DNA of 64,000 nucleotides. It comes from Sulfurimonas marina (GTDB lineage Bacteria; Campylobacterota; Campylobacteria; Campylobacterales; Sulfurimonadaceae). Location of the stretch: the NCBI RefSeq assembly GCF_014905095.1, contig NZ_CP041165.1, forward strand, positions 1 through 64,000. Direction: 5' to 3'. The translations under genes were made by a program, and so were the position numbers. The notes beneath the pieces were generated by a model. The model worked only from the letters and a program-made list of their open reading frames with translations, was not told the origin of the DNA and made no database searches. Below, piece by piece: positions 21,006 through 29,258 of the stretch (its first letter is position 1; the number at the start of each line of letters is the position of its first letter).

Positions 21006-22094
21006 CTATCTTTTCGGTGTCAGATCTTCGATTGTTTCGTGTTTTGGCAGATCTATTTGGAGGATTTTTTTCTCTTTTGGATCGATCTCATGAAGATCGA
21101 TCATCTTGATTCTTCTGCTGTAGTAGTTGTGGATATAATATTTTAGATTTTTCAGATCTGCAACAACGGTTGCTTGCGTGATCTCATCTACCTTTTTGCC
21201 TTTATTCATCGCAGCTACAGAGCCTTTTGGGATATCGAACTGATTGAGAATGTGAAACGCTTCAAACATAGCTTCATTTGCATTTTTCATTGGCGGAGCC
21301 GATTGTGAGTAGAAAGCCGCACGCACAAATCGTGATGGTGGTGTAAAGTCTCCAGGGATACCTCCTAAACCTGAACCTTCACCAAGTTGGCTAAAAGTTA
21401 TATCTTCAATCTTTACAGGTGGAACATTTACAGGACTAAGGTAGATATAGTTTCTAAGGTTAGTCATGTGCCAGTCAAAGGTTGGAGAGTTTGCCATCAC
21501 ACCTAAAGGGTTATCATAGACCTTCAAGGTATCATCGACTGGCTCAATCACGATAGACGCTCCCGTTTTATCTGTTACGATCCAATGAAACGGCGGGACA
21601 ATCCCTCCCCACTCTTTCATTTTTGCACCTGATAGTTTAAGATCTTTTAGTGCAGCTTTCACTTCATCAAGTGTTGCAAATTGCGTGAGGATAAAGTTTA
21701 CAAAATTTATCGGAGCGACAACCTTTCCATCATCAGCTTTAGTTACTTTTGGATATTTTGCATAGTCCGGAAAATAAAATCCCCCTGCATGTAAACCAGC
21801 TTCATTGATTCCATCAAGAGCTTCTGCACTTCCATGTGTGTTAACCCCTGCTACGGCATATTTGGTAGTCCAGCTTTTCGGTTTTGCTCCATCTATTTTT
21901 CCACCATTCATAGCTATCCCTTTTGGGATCACGATAAGACGAATATCAAGCGGCACTCCAAACTCACCAGTACGTCCATAGACAACACTTTTATCTTCGG
22001 CTTTGAGGCATATCCCTGTACATGCATCCACATTCGGGCTAAAACTAAGTGCTGCTACGGTAGCAAGTGAAAGTAGAAACTGTTTTATTTTCAT
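21006..22094 (-). CDS. Periplasmic Ntn hydrolase of the choloylglycine hydrolase / penicillin V acylase family
   Basis: A 362-residue linear-amide C-N hydrolase. The signal peptide (residues 1-24) ends at VDA, so cleavage leaves Cys25 (CTGIC) as the N-terminal nucleophile of the mature enzyme. The YGRTGEFG segment supplies the expected Arg region. Downstream family elements include NEAGLHAGGFYFP, VTDKTGASIVIEP and VMANSPTFDWH. Gram-negative members cleave acyl-homoserine lactones or penicillin V, others bile salts. The substrate here is unknown. It is first in a two-gene minus-strand operon with an outer-membrane protein. Confidence 0.87.
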   Translation of the reverse strand: MKIKQFLLSLATVAALSFSPNVDACTGICLKAEDKSVVYGRTGEFGVPLDIRLIVIPKGIAMNGGKIDGAKPKSWTTKYAVAGVNTHGSAEALDGINEAGLHAGGFYFPDYAKYPKVTKADDGKVVAPINFVNFILTQFATLDEVKAALKDLKLSGAKMKEWGGIVPPFHWIVTDKTGASIVIEPVDDTLKVYDNPLGVMANSPTFDWHMTNLRNYIYLSPVNVPPVKIEDITFSQLGEGSGLGGIPGDFTPPSRFVRAAFYSQSAPPMKNANEAMFEAFHILNQFDIPKGSVAAMNKGKKVDEITQATVVADLKNLKYYIHNYYSRRIKMIDLHEIDPKEKKILQIDLPKHETIEDLTPKR

Positions 22095-22208
22095 CTGTTG
22101 TCCTGTATTTGAAAAATTTAGACTATTGTAACAACTTTTCTTTACATCTAAATAAATATAAATAAATTTTTTCTGTGATATTATTCATTTGATAAAATTG
22201 AAGGCTGT

Positions 22209-22820
22209 ATGATGAATAACAAATTTAAAATCGGTGTTTTACTATTTCCACAATTTGAACTACTTGATGTTTTTGGACCTCTTGAGATGTATGGGACACG
22301 TCCCGAAGTGTTTGAGATCTGTATGGTTTCCCAAAATATAGGGAGTGTTGTAAGTAAACAAGGTCCAAAAGTAGTTGCAGAGTATGATTTTAATAGCAGT
22401 GGTTATGATATTATAATGATCCCAGGCGGTATGGGGACACGTAAAGAGGTAGAGAACCAAAAGATACTTGAATGGATCCAGATACAGTCAAAAGATGCAA
22501 AGTATATCACATCCATTTGTACAGGAAGTGCTTTAATGGCAAAATCAGGCTTACTTAACGGAGTACATGCAACAACAAACAAAAGAGCTTTTAATTGGGT
22601 GGTTTCTCAAGGTTCGAAAGTACTCTGGAAAAAAGAAGCTCGTTGGGTTGAAGATGGCAGATACTTTACATCTTCAGGTATTTCAGCAGGTATGGATATG
22701 ACACTTGGACTTATAAGTAAAATATTGGGTACACAAGAAGCTTTAGCGATTGCAAATGAAGTTGAGTATGAATGGCACAGTGATCCGAGTTGGGATCCGT
22801 TTGCTAAACTATATGGTTGA
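22209..22820 (+). CDS. DJ-1/PfpI family protein, isonitrile hydratase-like
   Basis: A 203-residue cytoplasmic protein of the class I glutamine amidotransferase-like fold. The nucleophile-elbow cysteine is Cys104 in SICTGSALMA, followed by Thr105. Asp20 in ELLDVFGPLE fits the third catalytic position. These keep the spacing of Asp17/Cys101/Thr102 reported for Pseudomonas isonitrile hydratase. The start may be either of two adjacent ATG codons, with a GAAGG ribosome binding site. It stands alone and is divergent from the Ntn hydrolase. The physiological substrate is not known. Confidence 0.82.
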   Translation: MMNNKFKIGVLLFPQFELLDVFGPLEMYGTRPEVFEICMVSQNIGSVVSKQGPKVVAEYDFNSSGYDIIMIPGGMGTRKEVENQKILEWIQIQSKDAKYITSICTGSALMAKSGLLNGVHATTNKRAFNWVVSQGSKVLWKKEARWVEDGRYFTSSGISAGMDMTLGLISKILGTQEALAIANEVEYEWHSDPSWDPFAKLYG

Positions 22821-22874
22821 ATTTTTAGAGGTTTTTGAAGTAAAGAGTGAGAGCAAGCCCCAAAGGGCTAAACT

Positions 22875-23087
22875 CTACAGGCGTGATTCGTAACGTCTCA
22901 TCATATAAAGACGTTTAAGCATTTTCTTACGAGATGCAATTTTGAATTTTTTACGCTTTTCAGTTTCTGTTTCGTGGAAACGGCGAGCACGAGCTTCTGT
23001 AACTATTAAGTTACGGTCAGTCTGCTTCTTGAAACGTCTGTAAGCTGCATCAAAATTATCATCTTGGCGTAGTACGATACCTGGCAT
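22875..23087 (-). CDS. rpsU: 30S ribosomal protein S21
   Basis: A 70-residue basic protein starting [21 protein letters not shown] and containing the S21 pattern [20 protein letters not shown] with a basic C-terminus. S21 binds the small subunit near the anti-Shine-Dalgarno and helps mRNA selection. The region just downstream (22858-22871) contains the short inverted repeat AGCCCCAAAGGGCT, which lacks a T run. Confidence 0.95.
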   Translation of the reverse strand: MPGIVLRQDDNFDAAYRRFKKQTDRNLIVTEARARRFHETETEKRKKFKIASRKKMLKRLYMMRRYESRL

Positions 23088-23155
23088 ATCACATCACCCA
23101 CTTTCTGTATAAAATTTGAACTGGAATTATAGCGAAAAAAAGGCTAAAAGACAAA

Positions 23156-23557
23156 CTAGTTCTTACAATCAAGCGTATAGATCGAAAAAATATAGTTCAT
23201 ATAGGGTTCACTTCTCTTTGTCAAATCTTGCAAGGAATACATATCTAAAATATATCCTGTTATATCGGTTGTACTTGTTGCCGTTGCGATTGCAGGGGTT
23301 TGTGAGAGTGTTGAAGCGGTGTTAACTATACACTGTTTTCCCGCTTGAAGCGTATAGAGCAGCTCCTCTTGATTATCTTCTGTTTGTTTTGTTAGTTTTA
23401 TCTCTCCCGAGGTTAAAAACAAAACACTGTCACAAACATCACCCTGATTAAATAGAAGTGTATCTGCAGGTGCTTCTACTGGATGGAGTCTCATTTTTAA
23501 AAAGTCTTTGGCAGGTTGTTCCAGTTTGTCGTAAAACTCAAATACCGACATATCCAT
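23156..23557 (-). CDS. Cyclic nucleotide-binding domain protein without a DNA-binding domain
   Basis: A 133-residue single-domain protein with the cNMP-binding fold: LHPVEAPADTLLFNQGD, CDSVLFLTSGEIKLTKQ and a C-terminal VNTASTLSQTPAIATATS segment. There is no helix-turn-helix, so unlike Crp/Fnr it cannot bind DNA directly. Key phosphate-binding Arg is not evident, so ligand binding is uncertain. It is transcribed away from the metal permease gene at 23661. It may act through protein contacts; a role is not proven. Confidence 0.75.
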   Translation of the reverse strand: MDMSVFEFYDKLEQPAKDFLKMRLHPVEAPADTLLFNQGDVCDSVLFLTSGEIKLTKQTEDNQEELLYTLQAGKQCIVNTASTLSQTPAIATATSTTDITGYILDMYSLQDLTKRSEPYMNYIFSIYTLDCKN

Positions 23558-23660
23558 AAATAGATCCTTTATTAGTTTTTTGAATGATTAAATTAATATA
23601 TTTTCAAACTAGATTGCTATAATATGGGATTTTAGCATAAAATTTTAAAGGTTTTTCGCG

Positions 23661-24710
23661 ATGGAGTTTTTCACACTGTTTTTTAGCACACTATTTGATC
23701 TGAGTAATGAGATGGCTCCATACATTCTGTTTGGGCTTATATTTGCAGGGATTTTACACGAAATGGTACCAGATACCATAGTAAAAAATCATCTGGGGCA
23801 TAACTCATTTTTCTCAGTGATAAAAGCGGCACTGTTTGGGATCCCGTTGCCAGTATGCTCATGCGGTGTTATCCCTTTGGCTGCAGGACTGAAAAAAAGC
23901 GGAGCAAGTAACGGTTCGGTGCTTTCATTTTTGATCTCGACACCGATCACGGGCGTTGATTCGATTCTTGCAACTTACGGAATGTTTGGTTGGGCATTTA
24001 CAATTTATAGAGTGATAACTTCCGTGATTATCTCTATAATTGCCGGAGTTATAGCAAATTTCTATACAAAAAAAGAGATCGCAAAACAAGAAACTCTGGA
24101 GAGTGAGAGTTGTTGCAGCGGTGGAAGTTGCTGTTCCTCTTCTTCTTGTAGCAGCGAGGGTAAAAAGTTTTCTTTTAAAGGTGTGTTTCGATACGCCTTT
24201 GTCACACTTTTAGGAGATATTGCATCACCATTATTGATAGGACTTTTACTAGGTGCTTTGATCACAGTAGCTATTCCTGAAAACCTGAGTGAGATACTAC
24301 TGACATATTCTTGGCTTTCATACATCATAGTGATCTTAATCGCAGTCCCTATGTATGTTTGTGCAACCGCATCGTTACCGATCGCAGCAGGATTAATGTT
24401 AGCAGGTGTATCACCGGGTGCAGCATTTGTGTTTTTAAGTGCAGGTCCAGCGACAAATACGGTGACAATAGGTGTAGTAAAAGAGATGTTGGGGAAAACA
24501 ACACTGGCTATCTATCTTGGAACTATAGTAGTTGGATCTGTAGTATTTGGAATCGGTTTAGATTATATTTTAGAGGGTGTAGATATTAAAGAGATGATCC
24601 ATCTCGATGAAGAAGCGGGAACTATAGAGATAGGTTCGAGTATCGTGTTATGGGCTTTTGTATTGTATTTTACTTTTAAGCCCATAATCACTCGAAAAAC
24701 AGTTAGTTAA
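23661..24710 (+). CDS. SO_0444-type permease with Cys-rich loop (probable Cu/Zn efflux)
   Basis: A 349-residue inner-membrane permease of the DUF318/ArsP-like superfamily with about eight hydrophobic segments. The first half carries the conserved GIPLPVCSCGVIPLAAGL (Cys near residues 66-69). The central loop (about residues 149-165) is extremely Cys/Ser-rich, with CCSGGSCC and a further Cys, which looks like a cytoplasmic metal-binding patch. The second half has MYVCATASLPIAAGLMLAG. Family members export copper or zinc. TATAAT occurs in the upstream gap. Its end overlaps the convergent DUF945 gene by 8 bases. Confidence 0.85.
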   Translation: MEFFTLFFSTLFDLSNEMAPYILFGLIFAGILHEMVPDTIVKNHLGHNSFFSVIKAALFGIPLPVCSCGVIPLAAGLKKSGASNGSVLSFLISTPITGVDSILATYGMFGWAFTIYRVITSVIISIIAGVIANFYTKKEIAKQETLESESCCSGGSCCSSSSCSSEGKKFSFKGVFRYAFVTLLGDIASPLLIGLLLGALITVAIPENLSEILLTYSWLSYIIVILIAVPMYVCATASLPIAAGLMLAGVSPGAAFVFLSAGPATNTVTIGVVKEMLGKTTLAIYLGTIVVGSVVFGIGLDYILEGVDIKEMIHLDEEAGTIEIGSSIVLWAFVLYFTFKPIITRKTVS

Positions 24711-25584
24711 CTGTTATATCGAAGTTAAGTGTTTTTAGCGTATTTTCTTTTGTAAATCTTCTTGAGAGTTTGTTAAAACTGATTGGTTCTTCCGGTTCCA
24801 TAGAGAATTCGATAGACTCAGGGTCTTTAACAAATTCTGCGATAGCAGTTAACATTTTTACTTCAAGTTCCTGTTCCCTTTTTTCAGCTCTTTGGATATC
24901 TCTGTTTAAATTATTTAAGATCTTCTCTTTAAACTGCTCTGCATCTTTTCCGGATCTTTTTGCATTATAAGTAACTAGTGTATCTACAAGAGAATCATCT
25001 TTATATCTCAGAGATGATTTTCCAAGTTTTGCATAGTTAAATCCCATTGCCGCATTTGCTACGGAGTTTACATTATGAAACTGTGTAGTTAACGATAGTG
25101 CACCCATATCTTCAACATCAAAAGATAAGTTTTCAAGACTTAATACTTTTGCCTCTTTATCGAAGTTGTAATTGAGTGCAAAGTTTGTAATAAACTCATC
25201 CTTTTTTAGTGAATCTAGTGCTCTGTATAAACTTCTGTCAACCATTTTAAGTGCATTAGCGTCATTGTGCATACCGTTGATCTCAACATCAAGGTATTCA
25301 GGTACTTCATTTTCCGTATCTATATCGTTGATTACAATCTCATCAATTTTAAAACTCTCTTTATCAGATATTTTCATCTCAATACCTTCTATATGTGTTG
25401 AAAAACCAATTAGATCAACAGATACGTCGTAAGAGATTTTATCTTTTGGTATCCCCAGGCTACTGATCGTTTTATCGATTTTCTCTTCTGCTGCATTTGC
25501 CGCTATTGTTTTAAAGGCAATAACTCCCCCGACAGCTACTGCTACAATTCCCAGTCTAATCACTTGAATAGGTATTTGACTCAT
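24703..25584 (-). CDS. DUF945/YdgA-like exported or membrane-anchored protein
   Basis: A 293-residue protein with a single N-terminal hydrophobic segment (about residues 8-28), probably a membrane anchor, and a large periplasmic part with repeated beta-strand pattern. It resembles the DUF945 group, with short alternating segments such as LSLENLSFDVEDMG. No catalytic residues are recognised. It is convergent with the Cu/Zn permease and overlaps it by 8 bases, but no functional link is claimed. Confidence 0.55.
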   Translation of the reverse strand: MSQIPIQVIRLGIVAVAVGGVIAFKTIAANAAEEKIDKTISSLGIPKDKISYDVSVDLIGFSTHIEGIEMKISDKESFKIDEIVINDIDTENEVPEYLDVEINGMHNDANALKMVDRSLYRALDSLKKDEFITNFALNYNFDKEAKVLSLENLSFDVEDMGALSLTTQFHNVNSVANAAMGFNYAKLGKSSLRYKDDSLVDTLVTYNAKRSGKDAEQFKEKILNNLNRDIQRAEKREQELEVKMLTAIAEFVKDPESIEFSMEPEEPISFNKLSRRFTKENTLKTLNFDITVN

Positions 25585-25728
25585 TTTATCCCTTTTTTAT
25601 TAAGTTCGCACAAATTTTAGCAGTAGAAAAATTAATAATTGTTTATATATAGTTGAAATATCACAATTTTAGTTATTTAGAAAAATAAAAAAAGGGGTAA
25701 CCATATAAGATTTTAAAACTGTTTTGAC

Positions 25729-25734
25729 TATAAT
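25729..25734 (+). promoter_or_regulatory. dnaG promoter -10 box, predicted leaderless transcript
   Basis: TATAAT ends 6 bases before the dnaG ATG (25741), so transcription is expected to start at or within one base of the start codon. No Shine-Dalgarno is present between them. Leaderless mRNAs are known in Campylobacterota transcriptomes, so this is plausible but depends on the start choice. Confidence 0.5.
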
Positions 25735-25740
25735 TCTTTT

Positions 25741-27405
25741 ATGATTTCCCAAGATTCCATAGAAGCCTTAAAGGCACGACTTGATGTTGTTGATGTTGTC
25801 GGTAACTATGTCGAATTGAAAAAAGCCGGGGCTAACTTTAAAGCGCCGTGCCCTTTCCACGATGAAAAAACAGCTTCGTTTGTAGTAAGCCCTGCAAAAC
25901 AGATCTACCACTGTTTCGGGTGTGGAGCCGGTGGGGACAGTATTAAGTTTGTTATGGAGTATGAAAAGCTTACCTATCCCGAAGCGATAGAGAAATTAGC
26001 TTCAAACTATAACTTTACACTTACATATACAGATAGCAAAAACAACAAACCCCGCTCACAGTTGATGGAAAAACTCAACGAGTGGTACCAAAATCTTCTT
26101 TCACACAATCAGACTGCTATGAGCTATCTGCATGAGCGTGGAATTTATGAGAGCAGTATCGAGAAATTTGGTCTTGGATATGCTCCAAAATCTCACGAGA
26201 CTATCAATTATCTACAGTCACAACAGTTTAATATGCGTGAAGCGATAGAGTTTGGAGTAGTGGGTCACGATCAAGAGCGTCGTCAAACCTTTGCACGTTT
26301 TATCGAGCGTATCACTTTCCCGATCCACTCGGCTAACGGAAGTATTGTAGGTTTTGGCGGACGTACGATCACGGGACACAGCGCAAAGTATGTGAACTCT
26401 CCTGAGACCAAGTACTTCAACAAATCCCGTCTTTTATACGCTTATAATGTTGCAAAGCAGGCGATCTATAAAAAAGCTGAGATCATTATTACAGAGGGAT
26501 ACCTAGATGTAATAATGCTGCATCAAGCAGGATTTGACAATGCCGTAGCTACTCTTGGAACGGCTTTGACAAATGAACACCTTCCTCTTTTACGTAAAGG
26601 TACACCTCGTGTTATTATGGCTTATGACGGTGATAAAGCTGGACGTGCAGCGGCACTCAAAGCGAGTAAACTTTTAAGTGCTGCAGGATTTAACGGCGGC
26701 GTTGTAGTTTTTGAAGGGGGGCTTGATCCGGCAGACATGGTAAAAGAGGGTCGTGTGAATGAACTCTCAAATATTTTCCACGCTCCAAAACCGTTTATTG
26801 AGTTTGTTTTGGATGAACTGCTCTCACTTTACGATCTTAAAGATCCAAAAGCGAAAGAGAGTTGTATGGCCGAGGGTGTTTCTTACTTAAAAACACTTTC
26901 ACCTATTTTACAAGAGGAGTATAAAACATACCTGGCTTCCCGTCTAGGAGGACTTGGGGTATCCCCTTCGCTTGTAAAGATAACAAACCAAACAAATAGT
27001 TCCCAAAAAGAGTTAGTACAAAAAAATACCCATAGAGATATGTGGGAGCTTTCACTTATTAAAACCATTATAGAGAGACCTGAATTTATAGAGAGTGTTT
27101 TAGATGTGATCGAGCCTTCGATGTTGCAGTTTCATTCACGTGAATTCTCTTTGGCGTTAGAGAATAAAACAGATGCACCCGAATTGATGGCTATCTTGGT
27201 TGATGAGAAGATCATCTCTTTACACACTGCCGAGGAGCTTAACTCTGAGTTAATCACCTTTTTAACAAGATATTATGACAGGGAACTTAAAAAGATCAAT
27301 ACCGCTTCAAATATCTCTTTTGAGCAAAAAGCATTTTATATCCGAAAATACCGCGGGAAAATAGCACAACTTAAACGTGGACAACTGGTCAGGTTTGAAG
27401 CTTAA
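25741..27405 (+). CDS. dnaG: DNA primase DnaG
   Basis: Synthesises RNA primers for replication. The protein has 554 residues. The N-terminal CHC2 zinc finger is CPFHDEKTASF...YHCFGCG. The RNA polymerase domain follows (SRLLYAYNVAKQAI), then the TOPRIM motifs ITEGYLDVIMLHQ and MAYDGDKAGRAAALKA. A C-terminal DnaB-interaction region ends the protein. The start ATG has no Shine-Dalgarno and sits 6 bases after a TATAAT box. Family identity is certain; the start is slightly uncertain for that reason. Confidence 0.96.
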   Translation: MISQDSIEALKARLDVVDVVGNYVELKKAGANFKAPCPFHDEKTASFVVSPAKQIYHCFGCGAGGDSIKFVMEYEKLTYPEAIEKLASNYNFTLTYTDSKNNKPRSQLMEKLNEWYQNLLSHNQTAMSYLHERGIYESSIEKFGLGYAPKSHETINYLQSQQFNMREAIEFGVVGHDQERRQTFARFIERITFPIHSANGSIVGFGGRTITGHSAKYVNSPETKYFNKSRLLYAYNVAKQAIYKKAEIIITEGYLDVIMLHQAGFDNAVATLGTALTNEHLPLLRKGTPRVIMAYDGDKAGRAAALKASKLLSAAGFNGGVVVFEGGLDPADMVKEGRVNELSNIFHAPKPFIEFVLDELLSLYDLKDPKAKESCMAEGVSYLKTLSPILQEEYKTYLASRLGGLGVSPSLVKITNQTNSSQKELVQKNTHRDMWELSLIKTIIERPEFIESVLDVIEPSMLQFHSREFSLALENKTDAPELMAILVDEKIISLHTAEELNSELITFLTRYYDRELKKINTASNISFEQKAFYIRKYRGKIAQLKRGQLVRFEA

Positions 27406-27513
27406 TTACTTTTTTTTATAATAGTGTAACTTTCTTGTGATAAAATTTCAAAAATTTTTTAGGTAAACAGTGTCTTTAAAAAAGATACCCATGTGCCTTC
27501 ACAAGGAAGAAAT

Positions 27514-28491
27514 ATGAAAGCTATAGCTTTATTTAGTGGTGGATTAGACTCTACTTTGGCGATGAAACTTATTATCGATCAAGGTATAGATGTACTTGCG
27601 ATCAATATCGCAACAGGTTTTGGTAGTACAAAAGACAGACGTGAACATATGGAAAATATGTGTCGTCAAGTTGGTGCAGAATTTAAGATCGTAGATATTC
27701 AAGACGAGTATCTTCAAGATGTACTGTTTGATCCGAAATACGGTTATGGAAAACATTTCAATCCTTGTATAGATTGTCACGCAAAAATGTTTGAAGTGGC
27801 AAAAAGAATTATGAAAGATGAGGGTGCATCGTTTTTAATCAGCGGTGAGGTTTTAGGACAACGCCCGATGTCTCAAAACAAAGATGCTCTGCAAACTGTT
27901 TTAAACGAGTCTAACTGTGACGGTTTATTGCTTCGTCCAATGTCAGCAAAACGTTTAGCACCTACGATCCCAGAGACTGAAGGGTGGGTTGATCGTGAAA
28001 AACTTGAAGATATCATGGGAAGAAGCCGTGATCGTCAAATGGAGTTAGCTAAAGAGATCGGACTTACTGATTTTGAATCTCCGGGCGGCGGATGTCTTTT
28101 AACGGATGAAAACTTCGGGAAAAAGATGTGGGACTTCATCAAATACGATAAATTCGAGAAGCAAGATATCCCTGTTATGAAACACGGACGCCATTTCAGA
28201 CTTGAAAACGGTGCAAAACTTGTAATTGGTCGTGATAAAGATGAAAATGCATTCTTGCAAGAGATCGAAAATGATAAATTTTACCACATCAGAACTGTTG
28301 GGATTCCCGGACCTCATGCACTTCTTAGTAAAAATGCAACACCAGAAGATAAAGAGCTTGCAACTCGCGGAATTTTAACGTATTGTAAAGCAAAAGCGGG
28401 GGAAAACTATACACTCTCTTTTGATGGCGAAGAGGTAACAGCGACGCCTTTAGAGTCACGAGAAATAATGAAACCTTTTTCTATAATGTAA
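27514..28491 (+). CDS. PP-loop ATPase, MnmA/ThiI-like, probable tRNA thiolation enzyme
   Basis: A 325-residue cytoplasmic protein. The start ATG at 27514 is preferred because AAGGAAGA lies 5-6 bases before it; an in-frame GTG 21 bases earlier would add seven poor residues. The N-terminal PP-loop is ALFSGGLDSTLA. Then come FNPCIDCHAKM, resembling the NPC..C of MnmA, and SPGGGCLLTD. The C-terminal region (about 230-325) resembles an NFACT-R/DUF814-like RNA-associated domain. A sulfur-transfer reaction on tRNA is the best guess; the exact position modified is unknown. Confidence 0.7.
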   Translation: MKAIALFSGGLDSTLAMKLIIDQGIDVLAINIATGFGSTKDRREHMENMCRQVGAEFKIVDIQDEYLQDVLFDPKYGYGKHFNPCIDCHAKMFEVAKRIMKDEGASFLISGEVLGQRPMSQNKDALQTVLNESNCDGLLLRPMSAKRLAPTIPETEGWVDREKLEDIMGRSRDRQMELAKEIGLTDFESPGGGCLLTDENFGKKMWDFIKYDKFEKQDIPVMKHGRHFRLENGAKLVIGRDKDENAFLQEIENDKFYHIRTVGIPGPHALLSKNATPEDKELATRGILTYCKAKAGENYTLSFDGEEVTATPLESREIMKPFSIM

Positions 28492-28538
28492 GATATTGTG
28501 ATATACTAGTCTTATCTTAAAAAATAAGGGTTAGATAG

Positions 28539-28937
28539 ATGGCAGGTGTACACTTCTCATTTGATAATTTTAAACAGTTAGTTGAGTTAAATATAGGGAT
28601 TGCAGATAGATTAGATGAAAATCGTGCTGAGCGTTTTACTATACTCTATTGCGATTTTTCATCGATTGCGCCAGAGGTGGTAAACAGCTCTTTGCAAACT
28701 GTACTACGTACATCTGACGCAGTAGTTAATAAAGGGAACGATTATTATTGTGTACTTCCTTATACGGATCAATACGGTGCCGTAAGCGTAAGAGAAATTT
28801 TTGAAGAGTTTTTCGATAAGTCGGTAGCATCAACTACGGTAAGTTATCCAGCTGATGGAGAAAATGTTAAAGAGCTTTTTGAGAGTTTGAAAGAGAATGG
28901 AAAGACTCGATTAAAAAAAGATCTGCAACTTATCTAG
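28539..28937 (+). CDS. Small GGDEF-fold-like protein, no active site
   Basis: A 132-residue soluble protein starting MAGVHFSFDNFKQLVELNIG. The segment RFTILYCDFSSIAPEV, then LRTSDAVVNKGNDYYCVLPYTD, is arranged like the strand-helix pattern of a GGDEF domain, but the signature motif is absent. It cannot be called a diguanylate cyclase. RBS AAGGG precedes the ATG. It is convergent with a small exported-protein gene. A regulatory or binding role is possible; function unknown. Confidence 0.55.
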   Translation: MAGVHFSFDNFKQLVELNIGIADRLDENRAERFTILYCDFSSIAPEVVNSSLQTVLRTSDAVVNKGNDYYCVLPYTDQYGAVSVREIFEEFFDKSVASTTVSYPADGENVKELFESLKENGKTRLKKDLQLI

Positions 28938-28938
28938 A

Positions 28939-29175
28939 TTAGTTCTCTTTTGTTTGATTGGTTTCAAACTTATACTCTTTTGATCTTTTATAAAAAGAGA
29001 TAGCTTCGGCTATCTCCTGCTGTCTGTAAAGTTTTTTATCGCATACCATTCTGCATTTTATTTTCGGATTATTCATCGCTTCTTTATTTTCCGGCGATAA
29101 AGTAGAGTCATAGATCCTCTCTCCCAACAATAGTACCGGCATAAAAAATAGTAAAAATTTTATCATTACAACCAC
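28939..29175 (-). CDS. Small exported protein with a CxxxC pair
   Basis: A 78-residue protein (75 from the third Met) with an N-terminal signal-like segment FLLFFMPVLLLG and a polar C-terminal region. Two cysteines occur in KCRMVCDK, a CxxxC arrangement that could form a disulfide or bind metal. It is not a recognised family. It lies immediately upstream of, and divergent from, the fliK operon, with a 1-base gap to the convergent gene on the other side. Confidence 0.5.
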   Translation of the reverse strand: MVVMIKFLLFFMPVLLLGERIYDSTLSPENKEAMNNPKIKCRMVCDKKLYRQQEIAEAISFYKRSKEYKFETNQTKEN

Positions 29176-29206
29176 ATCGACCTATAAAGTTACAACTTAA
29201 GTATTT

Positions 29207-29222
29207 TGGAACACTAAATGCT
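29207..29222 (+). promoter_or_regulatory. Sigma-54 (RpoN) promoter of the fliK-flgD-hook operon
   Basis: TGGAACACTAAATGCT has the invariant GG and GC dinucleotides at the sigma-54 spacing (consensus TGGCAC-N5-TTGCW). fliK starts at 29259, 37 bases later, with RBS GGAGAG. Middle flagellar genes in Campylobacterota are controlled by RpoN and the FlgS/FlgR pair, so this fits. Confidence 0.75.
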
Positions 29223-29258
29223 ATATTTTATCTAAATTCCCATAAATGGAGAGAGATA

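Noticed and set aside
22858-22871. Terminator after rpsU (AGCCCCAAAGGGCT)
   Set aside because: A 5-bp stem but no T run on the minus strand; too weak to list as a terminator.
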